The notes under the pieces were generated by a model. The model saw nothing but the letters and a program-made list of their open reading frames with translations. It made no database searches and was not told where the DNA came from. Source: Microglena sp. YARC (lineage: Eukaryota > Chlorophyta > Chlorophyceae > Chlamydomonadales > Chlamydomonadaceae). From it: DNA of 64,000 nucleotides. The stretch covers positions 61,989,358 through 62,053,357 of the forward strand of contig CM039464.1 in NCBI GenBank assembly GCA_022414725.1, read 5' to 3'. Of this stretch, positions 44,001-53,300 are shown in pieces. A program made the translations under genes and the position numbers. How positions within the stretch are numbered: the first letter of the stretch is position 1; each line of letters begins with the position of its first letter.

Positions 44001-46771
44001 ACTCTGCTTGGGCGGGCCATGAGCATAACGCCATAGTAACATGTCAGTGTAGAGATTTACACATCAGCACCTTGCTCTGCAACAGCTTAAAACCTTAACC
44101 CGTGCACACCTATACGCACCCTGACAGGTTACTCTGCATGGAAAGGCGATGACTGTGGAAAGGCCGCAGGACTTCATCCAGCTGACCAATGCGGTTTCAG
44201 CTGCTCAGGCTGGTGCTATGAACATGGCCTCCATGCTGACTGGCGCTGCACCGATGGCCCCCGTTCCCACCGGCCCCCCCAGTGCCCCCGGTGGCGAAAC
44301 GTGTGTATGTGGGTAACCTGGCCGCCGGTATGGTGACTGACTCTCAGCTAAGGACCATCTTCAACAGCTCGCTCTCAGCCGCTTTCCCAGGTTCGGCTAT
44401 CCCTGGTGAGTTGGGGGTGGGGTGGCGGGGGTAGGCGGTGGGATGGTGAGGATAGGGGGTGGTAGGGAGTGGGGCGGAGGTGGGAATAGTGGGTTGGGGA
44501 TGGGGAGGAAAGCGATGGCGAAACGTGTGTAAGCTTTAGGGGATAAGAAGTGGGCGCGGAACTGTCTAAGTCGCTTTCCCAGGCTCAGCTACCCCTGGTG
44601 AGTTGGGGGTAGGGGGTGGGGCCGGAGGTGGGGATAGTGGGCGTGGAAAGGGATGGCAAAACGTGTGTAAGATTTAGGGGATAGGGAGTGGGTGGGGTGG
44701 GGGAAAGAGGTGGGGGTGGGGGAGGATCCCTCTCAGCTACTTTCCCCGCTTGGGTATTCCTGGTGAGTTGAGGGTGGGGGTGGGAGGATCCCTCTCAGCT
44801 ACTTTCCCCGGCTTGGGTATTCCTGGTGAGTTGGGGTGGGGGTGGGGTGGTGGCGGAGGTGGGAATAGTGGAAGTGGGGGATGGGGAGGAAAGCTGTGGC
44901 GAAGCGTGTGTATGTGGGTAACCTGGCTGCTGGTAAGGTGACTGACTCTCAGCTAAGGACCATCTTCAACAGCTCGCTCTTGGCTGCTTTCCCAGGTTCG
45001 CTATCCCTGGTGAGTTGGGGGTGGGGTGGGGTGGTGGCGGAGGTGAAAATGGTGAGGGTGGGGATGGGGAGGAAAGCTGTGGCAAAGCGTGTGTATGTGG
45101 GTAACCTGGCTGCCGGTATGGTGACTGACTCTCAGCTAAGGAACATCTTCAACAGCTCGCTCTCAGCTGCTTTCCCAGGCTCGGCTATTCCTGGTGAGTT
45201 GGGGGTGGGGAGTGGGGGTGGTAGGGATTGGGGTGGTGGGGATAGGGGGTGGGTGGTAGGGATAGGGGGTGGGAGTGGGGAAAGGGTGTGGGGGCGGATC
45301 TGTCTCAGCTGCTTTCCCAGGCGCGGCTATTCCTGGTGAGTTTGGGGGGGGGAGTGGGGGTGGTGACATGGGAGTGGGAAGAGGGGAGTGGGGGCGGAGG
45401 TGGGCGGAGGTGAGAAGAGTGGCGGTGGGGGAGTGGGGGCGGAGGTGAGAAGAGTGGCGGTGGGGGGAGTGGGGGCGGAAGTGGAAATAGTAGGGGTGGG
45501 GGGAGGTGGGCATGACAGCTCTCTCTCTCGGCTTCTTTTTGGCAGTGCCCTCCCTTCTGGGGGGCCCTCCCCCCCAGATTCGCATATTGTCCGTAAGTAG
45601 ATCCGACCATCCGACTCACGACCAAGATGAAGCCTGACATGTCAGCCAACTGTCTCATAACTAACTGGCTTTGGTTAGCTCCATCGTTCCCACCTGTCGT
45701 TCCGTTGCCAATACTCTCCGCCAATTTTCCGCGTCGCTTGTGACGCTGTATAGGACTTGTTCCCGCACCATATCCACCCTCACCACACCACACCACCAAC
45801 AATATCACCATCACCACACCAGCACACCACCACACCACCAACAACATCACCACCACTACCATCACCATCACCATGTCCACCCTCACCACACCACCAACGA
45901 TATCACCACCACCATCACCACACCATCACACCACCACACCTCCAACAACATCACCACCACTACCATCACCATATCCACCCTCACCACACCACACCACCAA
46001 CAATATCACCACCACCATCACCACACCACCAACAAGATCACCACCACTACCATCACCATCACCACAACACCATCACCGCACCACACCACACCCTCACCAA
46101 TGTTTGTTTTCAATGTAGGTATGGAGCCTGTGGTGAGCATCAACATGGATGGCCAAGGCCGCTATGCCTTCTTAGAGTTCAGAAACCCAGATATGGCGAC
46201 GGCTGCCTTGCAACTCAGCGGACAGGTGGGCACCTAGTTCGAAAAAACATAATAAAATCGTTTTTTTGTTGGTCAGGTGTTTGTCTATTTTGAACCTGAA
46301 TGTGTGTTAGCTTCAGTCCAGGGGGCAAAAACGTGACCTAAGCATGCAACAATCATGCTTAGGTCACTTAAGTTTACCAACCTACACATCATGCGCCCTG
46401 TTGCACCTTGCCTATTTAGGTCACTTAAGTTTACCAACCTACACATCATGAGCCCTGTTGCACCTTGCCTATTTAGGTCACGTTTTTGCCCAAATTGCCG
46501 CTATAAATGTATTAAAACAAGGCCCTAAATGGCCCTAAAAAGCTATACAAACTAAACAAAGCTATAAAAACACTGTCCCTGGATGAGGCCTACAACCATA
46601 CAGCTAGAAAACCCCACTTTCAGATTTGAAAATCAAATCCCTGAATAAGCCCTATTGCACATGCCTGTTTAGGTCACGCTGCATGGTAAGGCCATGACGG
46701 TTGAGAGGCCTCAAGACTACGTAGACCTAACCAAGAATCCAGTTGCCGCTGCTTCGCTTGGTATCCAGTGA
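29522..46771 (+). CDS. U2AF65-like splicing factor: acidic repeat, RS domain and two RRMs
   Basis: My exon model: (1) up to 29,936; (2) 31,124-31,376; (3) 34,426-34,762; (4) 35,781-35,912; (5) 38,770-38,842; (6) 41,162-41,268; (7) 44,128-44,405; (8) 46,119-46,225; (9) 46,673-46,771 with stop TGA. All junctions are GT-AG and phases agree, except one extra C in exon 7 (run near 44,285) that breaks the frame. Exon 1 encodes MDIDDKPP and EPATEPAAE repeats; exons 2-3 encode an RS domain (RDKDRRKSRSRSRDR) and a Gln-rich helix (REQQLRQQQLMLQQQ). Exons 4-7 give an RRM with RNP2 VYVGNL and RNP1 GRYSFVEF, ending TVERPQDF as in U2AF65 RRM1. Exons 7-9 repeat it (VYVGNL, GRYAFLEF, TVERPQDY) with identical intron positions. 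The C-terminal UHM domain of U2AF65 is absent. The true start, upstream of 29,522, is unknown. Confidence 0.75.
29580..29930 (+). repeat. Acidic Ala/Pro/Glu-coding repeat
   Basis: Units of 12-18 bases around GAGCCAGC(A/T)ACAGAACC encode EPATEPAAE in frame within exon 1. It is low-complexity and likely disordered. The large minus-strand Ser/Gly/Ala frame here is its shadow. Confidence 0.9.
30531..31115 (+). repeat. Pyrimidine-rich 15-bp array before exon 2 acceptor
   Basis: About 35 units of CTCACTCTCTCCCAC, interspersed with AGCTACATCATTCCCAC, run to within 10 bases of the CCCCTATAG acceptor at 31,123. On the coding strand it is effectively a 580-base polypyrimidine tract. U2AF binds such tracts, so in this gene it could be a cis target of its own product (inference). 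Confidence 0.9.
31430..33170 (+). repeat. Array of duplicated RS-exon ends with donors
   Basis: About 14 copies, spaced roughly 100-135 bases, of the 3' end of exon 2 (GACAAGGACAGGCGCAAGTC, CTCGAGATTGCAG) followed by GTAACTATCTCA. Each retains a plausible 5' splice site, some altered (GCTGGTAAC, CAGGTGAC, CAGGCAAC, TCAGGTACC). G-rich spacers lie between them, including a run of about 46 G at 33,061-33,108. The full exon is the most upstream copy. Confidence 0.9.
33319..34320 (+). repeat. Array of duplicated acceptors of RS exon 3
   Basis: Four partial copies of the start of exon 3, each after a good acceptor: exon-like starts at 33,319, 33,467, 34,059 and 34,204. The full exon begins at 34,426. 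They share GGCAAGTCCTCCCG, CCAGCCGCTCCCGCTC and, in most, CGGGACACTGCAAC. Each copy later runs into a stop or non-coding sequence. Confidence 0.9.
33594..34030 (+). repeat. 44-bp tandem repeat
   Basis: About ten nearly identical units of CATTAAAATCACTGCCCAAC, CCTATTGCTTGTTTGG, CATTG inside intron 2. It derives from sequence that precedes each duplicated acceptor. Confidence 0.93.
34840..35340 (+). repeat. Decayed copies of exon 3 end and Gln-rich segments
   Basis: 34,845-34,956 repeats the end of exon 3 (GATGC(C/T)CTGATCGCCTGG, CTTATGCTTCAGCAGCAG) but its donor is changed to ATGTGA. Shorter pieces follow at 35,020-35,060, and CAGCTAATGTTGC(G/A)GCAGC recurs at 35,105 and 35,310. A TTGACTTGGC repeat lies at 35,158-35,256. 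Confidence 0.75.
35385..35800 (+). repeat. Duplicated acceptors of RRM exon 4
   Basis: Four copies of CACT(A/C)..(G)GGTTTTTGCC + AATGCTGCTGTTG, spaced about 90-190 bases. The last continues into the coding exon at 35,781. Units also share CAACCATCCACC and CAGCTTCTG. Confidence 0.8.
35913..36380 (+). repeat. GTGTGCAGTGTTAATG and AAATAAAGTGTG repeats
   Basis: The donor ATG/GTGAGTGC is echoed as CTG/GTGAGTGCAG 40 bases later. It passes into short GTGTGCAGTG units and then 15-30-base units of AAATAAAG(T/C)(G/A)(T/G)G. The many AATAAA motifs here belong to an intron repeat and should not be read as poly(A) signals. Confidence 0.8.
36410..36775 (+). repeat. 66-bp tandem repeat
   Basis: Five units containing ACAATTGAAATATTG, TTAAACACATTAATCATGAT and GCTGGTCACC lie within intron 4. 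Confidence 0.9.
37140..37500 (+). repeat. AT-rich tandem repeat
   Basis: About 12 units of AAGATAATTGTCAATAAGAT with AATAAT spacers within intron 4. Confidence 0.92.
37790..38110 (+). repeat. Pyrimidine-rich tract (CCTCCCT, CTCTCT)
   Basis: About 320 bases that are almost entirely C and T on the coding strand, including (CT)22 at 38,051-38,094. It lies in intron 4 about 650 bases before the exon 5 acceptor. Confidence 0.9.
38960..40210 (+). repeat. Array of duplicated exon 5 ends with donors
   Basis: Seven near-complete copies of the exon 5 end (TTCAACAGTGCTCTCATGGC, TTCCCTGG.TC, AACNTTCCAG) each run into GTATGTGCT. Donors fall at 39,015, 39,206, 39,412, 39,569, 39,767, 39,946 and 40,111, with a truncated copy at 40,200. 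The used donor is 38,843, the most upstream. Spacers share TTGCAAATGTCAAGGGCATT and poly-C runs. Confidence 0.92.
40400..41160 (+). repeat. CCACCCACCCCACCACTAAC array with one duplicated acceptor
   Basis: Short C/A-rich units fill the intron up to the exon 6 acceptor (CCCCCCACAG at 41,161). A damaged copy of acceptor plus exon start lies at 40,715-40,770 (CCCCACAG/GAATGGAGTC); it lacks one G compared with exon 6 and would shift frame. Confidence 0.88.
41340..42530 (+). repeat. Array of duplicated exon 6 ends with donors
   Basis: About ten copies, mostly 115-130 bases apart, of GCATCCATGCAGCTG(A/T)CTGG followed by AC(A/T/C)G/GTGTGGGTGG. The first (41,361-41,415) keeps more of the exon. Spacers share GTAGTGCAAGGTTC, CATGTTGCTGCTGC and TAGTAGCACAAGTGC. 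Confidence 0.9.
42588..44127 (+). repeat. ACACCCAT satellite with duplicated exon 7 acceptors
   Basis: ACACCCATAC/ACACCCACACAATCAT units (42,700-42,930 and 43,050-43,800) separate copies of the exon 7 start at 42,588, 42,937, 43,813 and 43,998; the full exon starts at 44,128. All begin (G/T)T(A/T)ACTCTGC after an AG. The first has an in-frame TAG (GGCCGTAGG). Two copies read AG/GTAACT, an acceptor fused to a donor-like hexamer. The His/Thr/Pro/Tyr frames here are satellite translations. Confidence 0.92.
44406..45540 (+). repeat. Array of duplicated exon 7 ends with donors in G-rich spacers
   Basis: Two long copies of the second RRM start (44,893-45,012 and 45,079-45,194; GTGTATGTGGGTAACCTGGC, ACTGACTCTCAGCTAAGG) and at least four short ones each end in CCTG/GTGAGTT(G/T)GGG. 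The spacers are GGGGTGGGGG-rich. Confidence 0.9.
45775..46105 (+). repeat. CACCACCAT/CACCACAC array
   Basis: C/A-rich trinucleotide-like repeat just before the CAATGTAG acceptor of exon 8 (46,118), resembling the 51,960-52,550 array in the FAS1 gene. Confidence 0.88.
46350..46490 (+). repeat. Duplicated acceptors of the last exon
   Basis: TTAG/GTCAC(T/G)T starts at 46,363, 46,420 and 46,477, the later two in a 57-base repeat containing CACTTAAGTTTACCAACCTA and GCCCTGTTGCACCTTGCC. The used acceptor, GTTTAG/GTCACGCTGC, is at 46,672/46,673 and follows the same TTGCAC..TGCCT context. Confidence 0.85.
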
Positions 46772-46799
46772 GAAGGCCCACCCACGGGGTGAAAGTGGG

Positions 46800-47470
46800 G
46801 ATGATGCCCAACAGCGGCTCCATACCTACATATGAGCTCGCTCACTCACTCATAACAAATTGAACTTGAGCTCTTCAAGTTTGCCTCAAGTACGTGAGAT
46901 TGCTTGGTATCCAGTGAGATGGCCCAGACATGGGGCGTGAGCTCTTTGCCTCGTTGAGCTCTGTACGTTTGCCTCAAGTACGTGAGCTCTTCAAGTTTGC
47001 CTGTTTGAGCGCTGTACGTTCCAGAGCTTTTCTTTTCGGCCATGAGCAGTAGATTCCTGAGCCAGGAACTTTACGTAGTCTGGTCACCTCAGGTTCCTAA
47101 GGGCGGTCGGCCTGTTTGTGTATGGTCCCACGCCATCTGTGTACGAACCCGCTACATCGGCAGGTCACCTCAAGTTGATAATTTGAATTATTACATGGTT
47201 CTTCAGCCAACTCTGGGCTGCTCGCCGGCTGCCTGCAAACACAGACAGGTTCCTAAGAGCGGTTGGCCTATTCATGTATGCAATTAGCTTAGTTCCTGCC
47301 CTTAAGTATGGGGTTCAGTTCACCAGAGCTTTTTCTTTTGAGCCCCTCCTAATTCCAAGGTTGGGCGAGTTCCTTAAGCCCATTTGGCTACCCCTTGTAC
47401 TGTAACAAATAAACAAACATGCAGTAAGCTTAGTTCCTACTCCTATGTGTGATACATCACATATATTTTA
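46800..47470. other. Dispersed and tandem repeat fragments, no gene
   Basis: Short repeats of CAAGTACGTGAG(C/A)TCTTCAAGTTTGCCT, a fragment resembling the end of MITE family 2 (GAGCTTTTCTTTTCGGCC, near 47,026), and a copy of the CCC(T/C)TGGACTGTAAC family near 47,350-47,410. Confidence 0.5.
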
Positions 47471-47479
47471 TATCCCGTT

Positions 47480-47560
47480 TCGACGAATGGCTCAATGGTC
47501 GAGCTTGTTGAAATGATGAAGGTGCGGGGTACGAATCCCTAAGGGTGCGCTTTAGTGTAC
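47480..47560 (+). repeat. tRNA-like (SINE-type) head
   Basis: TGGCTCAATGGT (A box) and GGTACGAATCC (B box) are 40 bases apart, close to tRNA spacing. No acceptor-stem pairing is seen between CGACGAA and the bases after the T arm, so a functional tRNA is unlikely. A tRNA-derived SINE with a body towards 47,720 is my preferred reading. Confidence 0.35.
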
Positions 47561-47990
47561 GCTGTCGGTGTCAGCTTTCACCGTAGCTTTATCCAGGTAA
47601 AGTAGCAGTAGTTCGTTCCCTACCGCCGTAAGCCAGGGCTCCCTTTATACCACGCCGTACCAGGCGTTATCATAACTGTATTCGTATATGTAGGCAGAGG
47701 TGGTTGCTACGAAGATTGAATTGGATTGATACATGGTTTTCAGCCAACTCTGGGCTGCTCACAGCCTTCTTATTCCAAGTCCCCCCATGCGATACCCATG
47801 GGAACCAGGGAGCACGCTGAACATATTGTTACAAACTGATACGGGGGCCTGGGGGGGGTCATATTAGCCTCAACCTGCGGGACGAGTCTGTAATAAGAGC
47901 AGTACAGATACAATTGGAAATTGTTACGCCTTGCCAGATCCCATGGGGCGTGAAGTTGAAGGAACCGTCCCGTTTGCTTGGGACGGTTAC

Positions 47991-48164
47991 CAGGGTTGTT
48001 CAGGACGCTGCATCCTCCGTCGCAGGCGCAATGCACAAGAGTCCGTTGCGTTGCAGGATGCTACGTGGGGGGGTCCGTTGACCAGAAGGAAGGGTCCGTT
48101 TAGTTGCAGGACGCAGGCTATAAACTTGGTTGCGTCTCATGCAGCAGAGCTGGAAGTCATCCTA
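47991..48164. mobile_element. MITE family 3, copy 2 (right end shortened)
   Basis: It starts CAGGGTTGTTCAGGACGC, matching the reverse complement of the element at 22,598. ACGGTTAC stands on both sides (47,983-47,990 and 48,165-48,172), a perfect 8-bp target duplication. The right terminus lacks about ten bases compared with the other copy. Confidence 0.8.
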
Positions 48165-48490
48165 ACGGTTACTGTGGGTTATGCTTTCGTAGACCGCTAC
48201 TGTGCCTGAGAAGGATAACGATACAAATATAAAATATACCCTGCATTTGTGTACTGTGGCTTCAACGGTAAACCAAGCGTTTATCTTCTTAACAAGATTG
48301 CTGCTGCAGTTACAACACTATAGATAAACATATGCATATAACTTGTTTTGAGGAGTGACGTTTATGGAGGGCAGCCCGTTTGCTTGCACTGGGGGCAACC
48401 ACCAAGGAGGGCATAGCCGCATAGATGCCCTGGCAGGGAACTTCCCATCACGCCAGCGCTGAACTACACTGAGGATACCCAACACGTGAA

Positions 48491-48636
48491 TACGTTTCGT
48501 AGCATCAACGTTGGGGATCGGGGTTGTTCAAACCGTTACGTTTCGTAGCACCAACGTTGGGGATCAGGGTTGTTCAAACCGTTACGTTTCGTAGCACCAA
48601 CGTTGGGGATCAGGGTTGTTCAAATCGTTACGTTTC
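48491..48636 (+). repeat. 46-bp tandem repeat
   Basis: Three units and the start of a fourth: ACGTTTCGTAGCACCAACG, TTGGGGATCAGGGTTGTTC, AAACCGTT, with exact 46-base spacing. Confidence 0.9.
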
Positions 48637-48793
48637 TAGGGAACGGCAAATCATATGATGTTGACCAAAAACGAGTATGATATCCTATGATATAATATCA
48701 TATGATTTGATGCCGCAGGCCAAACTTACCTAGTCAGACCGCCGGCATCATATAATATCGTATGATGACATGATATCATATTGCCGATCCCTC
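48637..48793. mobile_element. MITE family 4
   Basis: A 157-bp AT-rich palindrome-like element from TAGGGAACGGCAA to TTGCCGATCCCTC. It is flanked by TACGTTTC on both sides (48,629-48,636 and 48,794-48,801). It inserted into the fourth unit of the adjacent 46-bp repeat. TAGGG termini and the 8-bp duplication again fit hAT-type transposition. Confidence 0.85.
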
Positions 48794-48799
48794 TACGTT

Positions 48800-50250
48800 T
48801 CACATCTCACACGCAGATATTGGAGGGTCTAAAACGTATTATTTGGATAATGCATGAGACGTAGCTTTGGTCTTCTGGGAGGTAGAATTTGAAAGCAGTA
48901 ACATAAAAAAACGCACATTTTAAACAGTTTTTGTTTTTCAAATCAAAAAGAGGAAATCTTATCGGCCTAAACGGGGTCTCATTTTACGATCGTAATATAT
49001 TACGGAAAAACATCTCTGGTTTTAAAGTACCCTTGAATAATCCTGTTGGGGACCACTTCATCCGGAGTAGATATTGGTTTGTTAATTACCAGTAGTCCTG
49101 GAAATTAGGAATCGATCATATTTGCCGATATACTACCATACCACAGATGTTCCTGGGAACCGTAGGCACTGCAGTGTGGGTACCCCCTGCGAGACCCCCT
49201 GAACAAAGAAGTACTCCCATGATCCCATTCGCCAGCTCTAGCCTGGTGTACGGTATGTTTTTGAAGGCTTGACCCAACTCAAGGTGTGGGATATCCTTAA
49301 ATACGCCCAAAGCCCACTTCCGAGTTGGGGACTTGGGTCTGCCAGCCATCATTGAATAGGAAAGAAACAAGTCCTATGCGTATCGCAAGCGACGTGCAAA
49401 ATTTGCGGAGAATATCGGCTACCGTATTGGAGCGACAGGTGGCAGCCGAATCGAGTGCAGCGGACAGAAGCCAGGGTTTACAACAGGGCCAGGGGCGCCC
49501 GGGGGCCAGTTAGGGCAGGGGTACGTCCTAACAATCAGACGACAAGGGACAAAATAGTATGCGCACTTACGGATGGGATTTCTTTTTTACAAGGAGGATG
49601 TCCGTTTCCCTACACTAGTCCTGGACTGGAAGGATTATATATGATGTTATGTGATGTGATGGGGTTGGGTTGGGTGGAGTGGGATACGCATGGATATGTG
49701 TTTGGGTTGGGTTGGGTTGGGTGGGTATTGAATGGAGTGGAGTTGCCTGGGGAGCAACAGACATGAATGTAACTATAGGAGGGGGAGCCTACTCCCGGAC
49801 AAACATGCATGGTGCGCTACGCATCAGCATGACTCAAATAGCATGTTTGCTTCCTGTGCTACCAAGGCGCAGGTCTGATGAGGAGGTCCGGCCTCAAAAG
49901 CGCGACCGAATATTTGCGCGTGCATGCCCCGAATGCCAGCGCTGCAGTGACAGTGGCGGTGTGTGTGGGTGGGTGGGGTGGGGTGGGTAGGGTGGGGTGG
50001 GGGACCCGAATCGTGGTGGACCCGAATCGGGATAACGTGGTGACAGATTGGGGAGAGATCGTAACATGAAGTCTTTTACTCCAAGGTGGGGAGGAGCGAG
50101 GCACGGTCGTTAGTATCCTGCTGCGTATGGCAATCGACAAAGAAGGAAGGCAAAGGCGAAGGTCGGAAGTGAGCCGAGTGAACGGAAGTAACCGAGTGGG
50201 AAGGGAGGTGGGCGGCACCCCCCCAACCACCCCAACCACCCTGCTTCGAA
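48800..50250. other. Intergenic, no convincing gene
   Basis: It contains a fragment of the GCAAGCGACG repeat (49,375-49,450), short GGGTTGGGTTGGGTGG runs (49,655-49,725) and GGGTGGGGT runs (49,965-50,005). None of the open frames shows a recognisable domain. Confidence 0.4.
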
Positions 50251-50265
50251 CGTAACCGCTCCTAT

Positions 50266-50275
50266 CATATAAAGT
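50266..50275 (+). promoter_or_regulatory. Probable TATA box of the FAS1 gene
   Basis: CATATAAAG places TATAAA at 50,268-50,273, 87 bases before the start codon at 50,360. A transcription start near 50,300 would leave a short leader. No other core element is evident. Confidence 0.4.
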
Positions 50276-50359
50276 TCGCTAGCTTTTCCTGCTATTGTTG
50301 TCACCGCCGCGTCTCCTCCCAACCTCCTATCTAGCGAAATCCACTGGTCTTCGCTTACA

Positions 50360-53300
50360 ATGTTCGCCCCAAGTATGAAGCTAGTGACTGGAGTGCTCGT
50401 CGCCGTCATGGCACTCACAGGTAGAGCTCCTCGTATCGCTAGGTTTGGTTTGGTCACCGATACCGATGTGTAGAACATGCGCGTTCATAGCAGCACATAG
50501 GGGTGCTAAAAATGAGATTAGTAGAGTTTATCGCAGCGTATGGCATGGCATGACATGGACAGGGCAGGATATTTGTGGGGGTTGAGGTTGGTTGAGCACC
50601 ACCACCATCGATGATGCTTCAGCCCTCGCACGCACTTGCTTGCACGCATTATCGGCCTGCGCATTTCGATTGTAGGAAGATAATTTTGCGCAACATCGGG
50701 AGGTCATGGCTCCAGCGTGCTATCATACCACTCTATAACTGACAGCCTCGTCGCCAGCCATGCACAGTTCCGATAGTCCGCTCGGACTCAACACCCCTAC
50801 CTAGCTACTTGCGAATCGGTCTATTTAGAAAGCTTAGATAATGTGGGATGATGGCAGCTTGGTGATCGATTGCAACACGGAAAGTTCGTTCACGCAGTTC
50901 ATAACTGACAGTCTCATCGCCTGCCACGCACAGTTCCGATAGTCCGCTTGGATTCAACACTCCTCTACGCAGCTTGTTCTCGAACAGTTCACTGCTGTAA
51001 GGTCATACAGTCTAGGATGATTGCAGCTCGAAGATCGAGTGCGACATGGAAAGTTCATGGCAGTTCATAACCTCACCGCCAACCATGCACAGTTCCGACA
51101 GTCCCCCTGGATTCAACGCTCCTGTATGTAGCTTGTCTCGCGAATCTTTCGTTGCTGCAAGCCCATAACGAACAGATTGCACGCTAGACTTCACGATTTT
51201 GCCAGCCCCGATATCGAACACCACTCACGTTGTTAAAATCTGTCGTCTCTGCCCATCATCACATCTCCCCAGCTCTTTAACCCATCTGACTGCACCAACG
51301 AGCACCAAAGCTCATCCCTGAACACCAAAGCTCAGAACAGAACCACGTCCTGAAGCAGCTGCAGCTTTGCTACCACCCACCACCCATCGCCGTCTGTCCG
51401 CACCCCACTCCTTGGCACATCACACCACACATCCCACCAGCAGCACCACCCATCACCAAAGCCACTCACCTACTCAACTGCACATACCTGGTCCCTAAAC
51501 ACCTACCCAACCTTTCCCTCCTCACTACTTACACAGTTGATGCCACCACCAGGGGTCTCTCACAAACTCCCCAGAACATGTCACCTTTCCCCTCGCTGAC
51601 CACCCTTCCCCACCTTGCCGCCCACGCAGTTGACGCCACCTCCAGGGGTCTCTCACAAACCCCCCACGACTTGACCGGATTGCCCTACGACCACACCATG
51701 ACTGAGGACTTGGCCATCTGCCTCCAGGTGGGGTTTTTACCAGTTGCATCCGTGTTTTTTTAGTTCACATTTCTTTATGCCAGGTTGAGTAGCAACTTGG
51801 GCTGCTCAAGCCTGATTTCAATTAAGTTGAGAAACCACCGCATGGCAGAGTGCAGAGCCCGGGGGGTTCATGCATCACCATGCAATGGAAGAATGGCGAT
51901 GCAGTGGTAACGCATCGCCGCCACCAGCAAATCGGAAAGAAAAGCAGCGAGTTGTATGTTGCAGTACACACCACCACCAGCATCAGCAGCATCACCACCG
52001 TCATAACCATGACCACCATCACCACCATGACCACCATCACTATCACTACCACCGACCACCACCATCATCCCTACCACCCCACCAGTATCATCATTATCAT
52101 CATCCACCACCACCACCTTAACCCTGCTGCCACTCCCTCCACCCACCCAAGCCTAAACTGCCACCACTCCACACCTGCCGCCTACACAGGCTGGCTTTCA
52201 TACCTCCTGCAAGATCCTAGAAACTGCCTACAAGCCCACCATCCCTACCAACCACCACCACCCAGCCACCCACCCACCTCAACCCTGCCACCACCACCCA
52301 CCACCACCCATCACTATCATGACCACCATCATCACCACCACCCACCCACCAGCACCACCTGCTACCACCACCACCTCAACCCTGCCAATACTCCACACCT
52401 GCTGTCTACACAGGCTGACTTGCAGACCTTCTGCAAGATACTAGAGACTGCCCACAAGCCCACCACCATCACCACCACCCACCACCACCATCCCTCCTAC
52501 CATACTCCACCCAACACCACCACCACCACCTCAACCTTCATGTCTACACAGGCTGACTTGCAGACCTTCTGCAAAATCCTAGAAACCGCCTACAAGCCCC
52601 CTGCCGAGTCCGCTGCTGTGCAGAGTGTCTTCCATTGGGAGGCTATGGTCACAGTGTTTGCCCCCACCGACCGAGGCATCAAGAACCGCCAGTCTCTGAT
52701 CGAGAACAGCATGGGTGTGACCATGGACCAGATCATGAACGACCCTGTCGTTGCTGCCAGGTGAGTCAATCAGCCTTACTCTGAACCCAGAAACGATTGC
52801 GTTCCTCATCTTGACCTGCATAATACCTTTTTCATCAATAGCGTTTTTCATCAAAGGGGCAGTACATTTTTCACCAATAGCGTTTTTCATCAAAGAAGCA
52901 GTACATGGGTGTGACCATGGAGCAGATCATGAACGGCCCTGTCGTGGCTGCCAGGTGAGCCAATTTGCTTTGAGGAGCAGTAGGGTACCCGGATAATATC
53001 ACCAGCAGCAGCATCAACAACAACAACATATCTAGATCATGAACAATCAGATCATGATCTGGATAATGCCACCATCACCATCATCAATCATCATCATCAT
53101 TATCATTATCATCAATACCATCAATACCATCAATACCATCAATACCATCATCATCAATACCATCACCACCACCAATACCATCCAGGCACACCTAGTATTG
53201 ATCTTACCTTGGGACTTGGTCTGTGCAGTTGAGGAAGTGAGTGGCTGTGGTGATGGTTGGTGCTGCTGGTAGGATTTGTGGTGTCATATGCTAAGGAGTG

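Noticed and set aside
45546..45592. 47-nt cassette exon between TTTTTGGCAG and GTAAGT
   Set aside because: Splice signals look good, but inclusion would shift the frame, and the donor lies in a dispersed repeat also found near 11,120. It could be a poison exon, but nothing supports its use.
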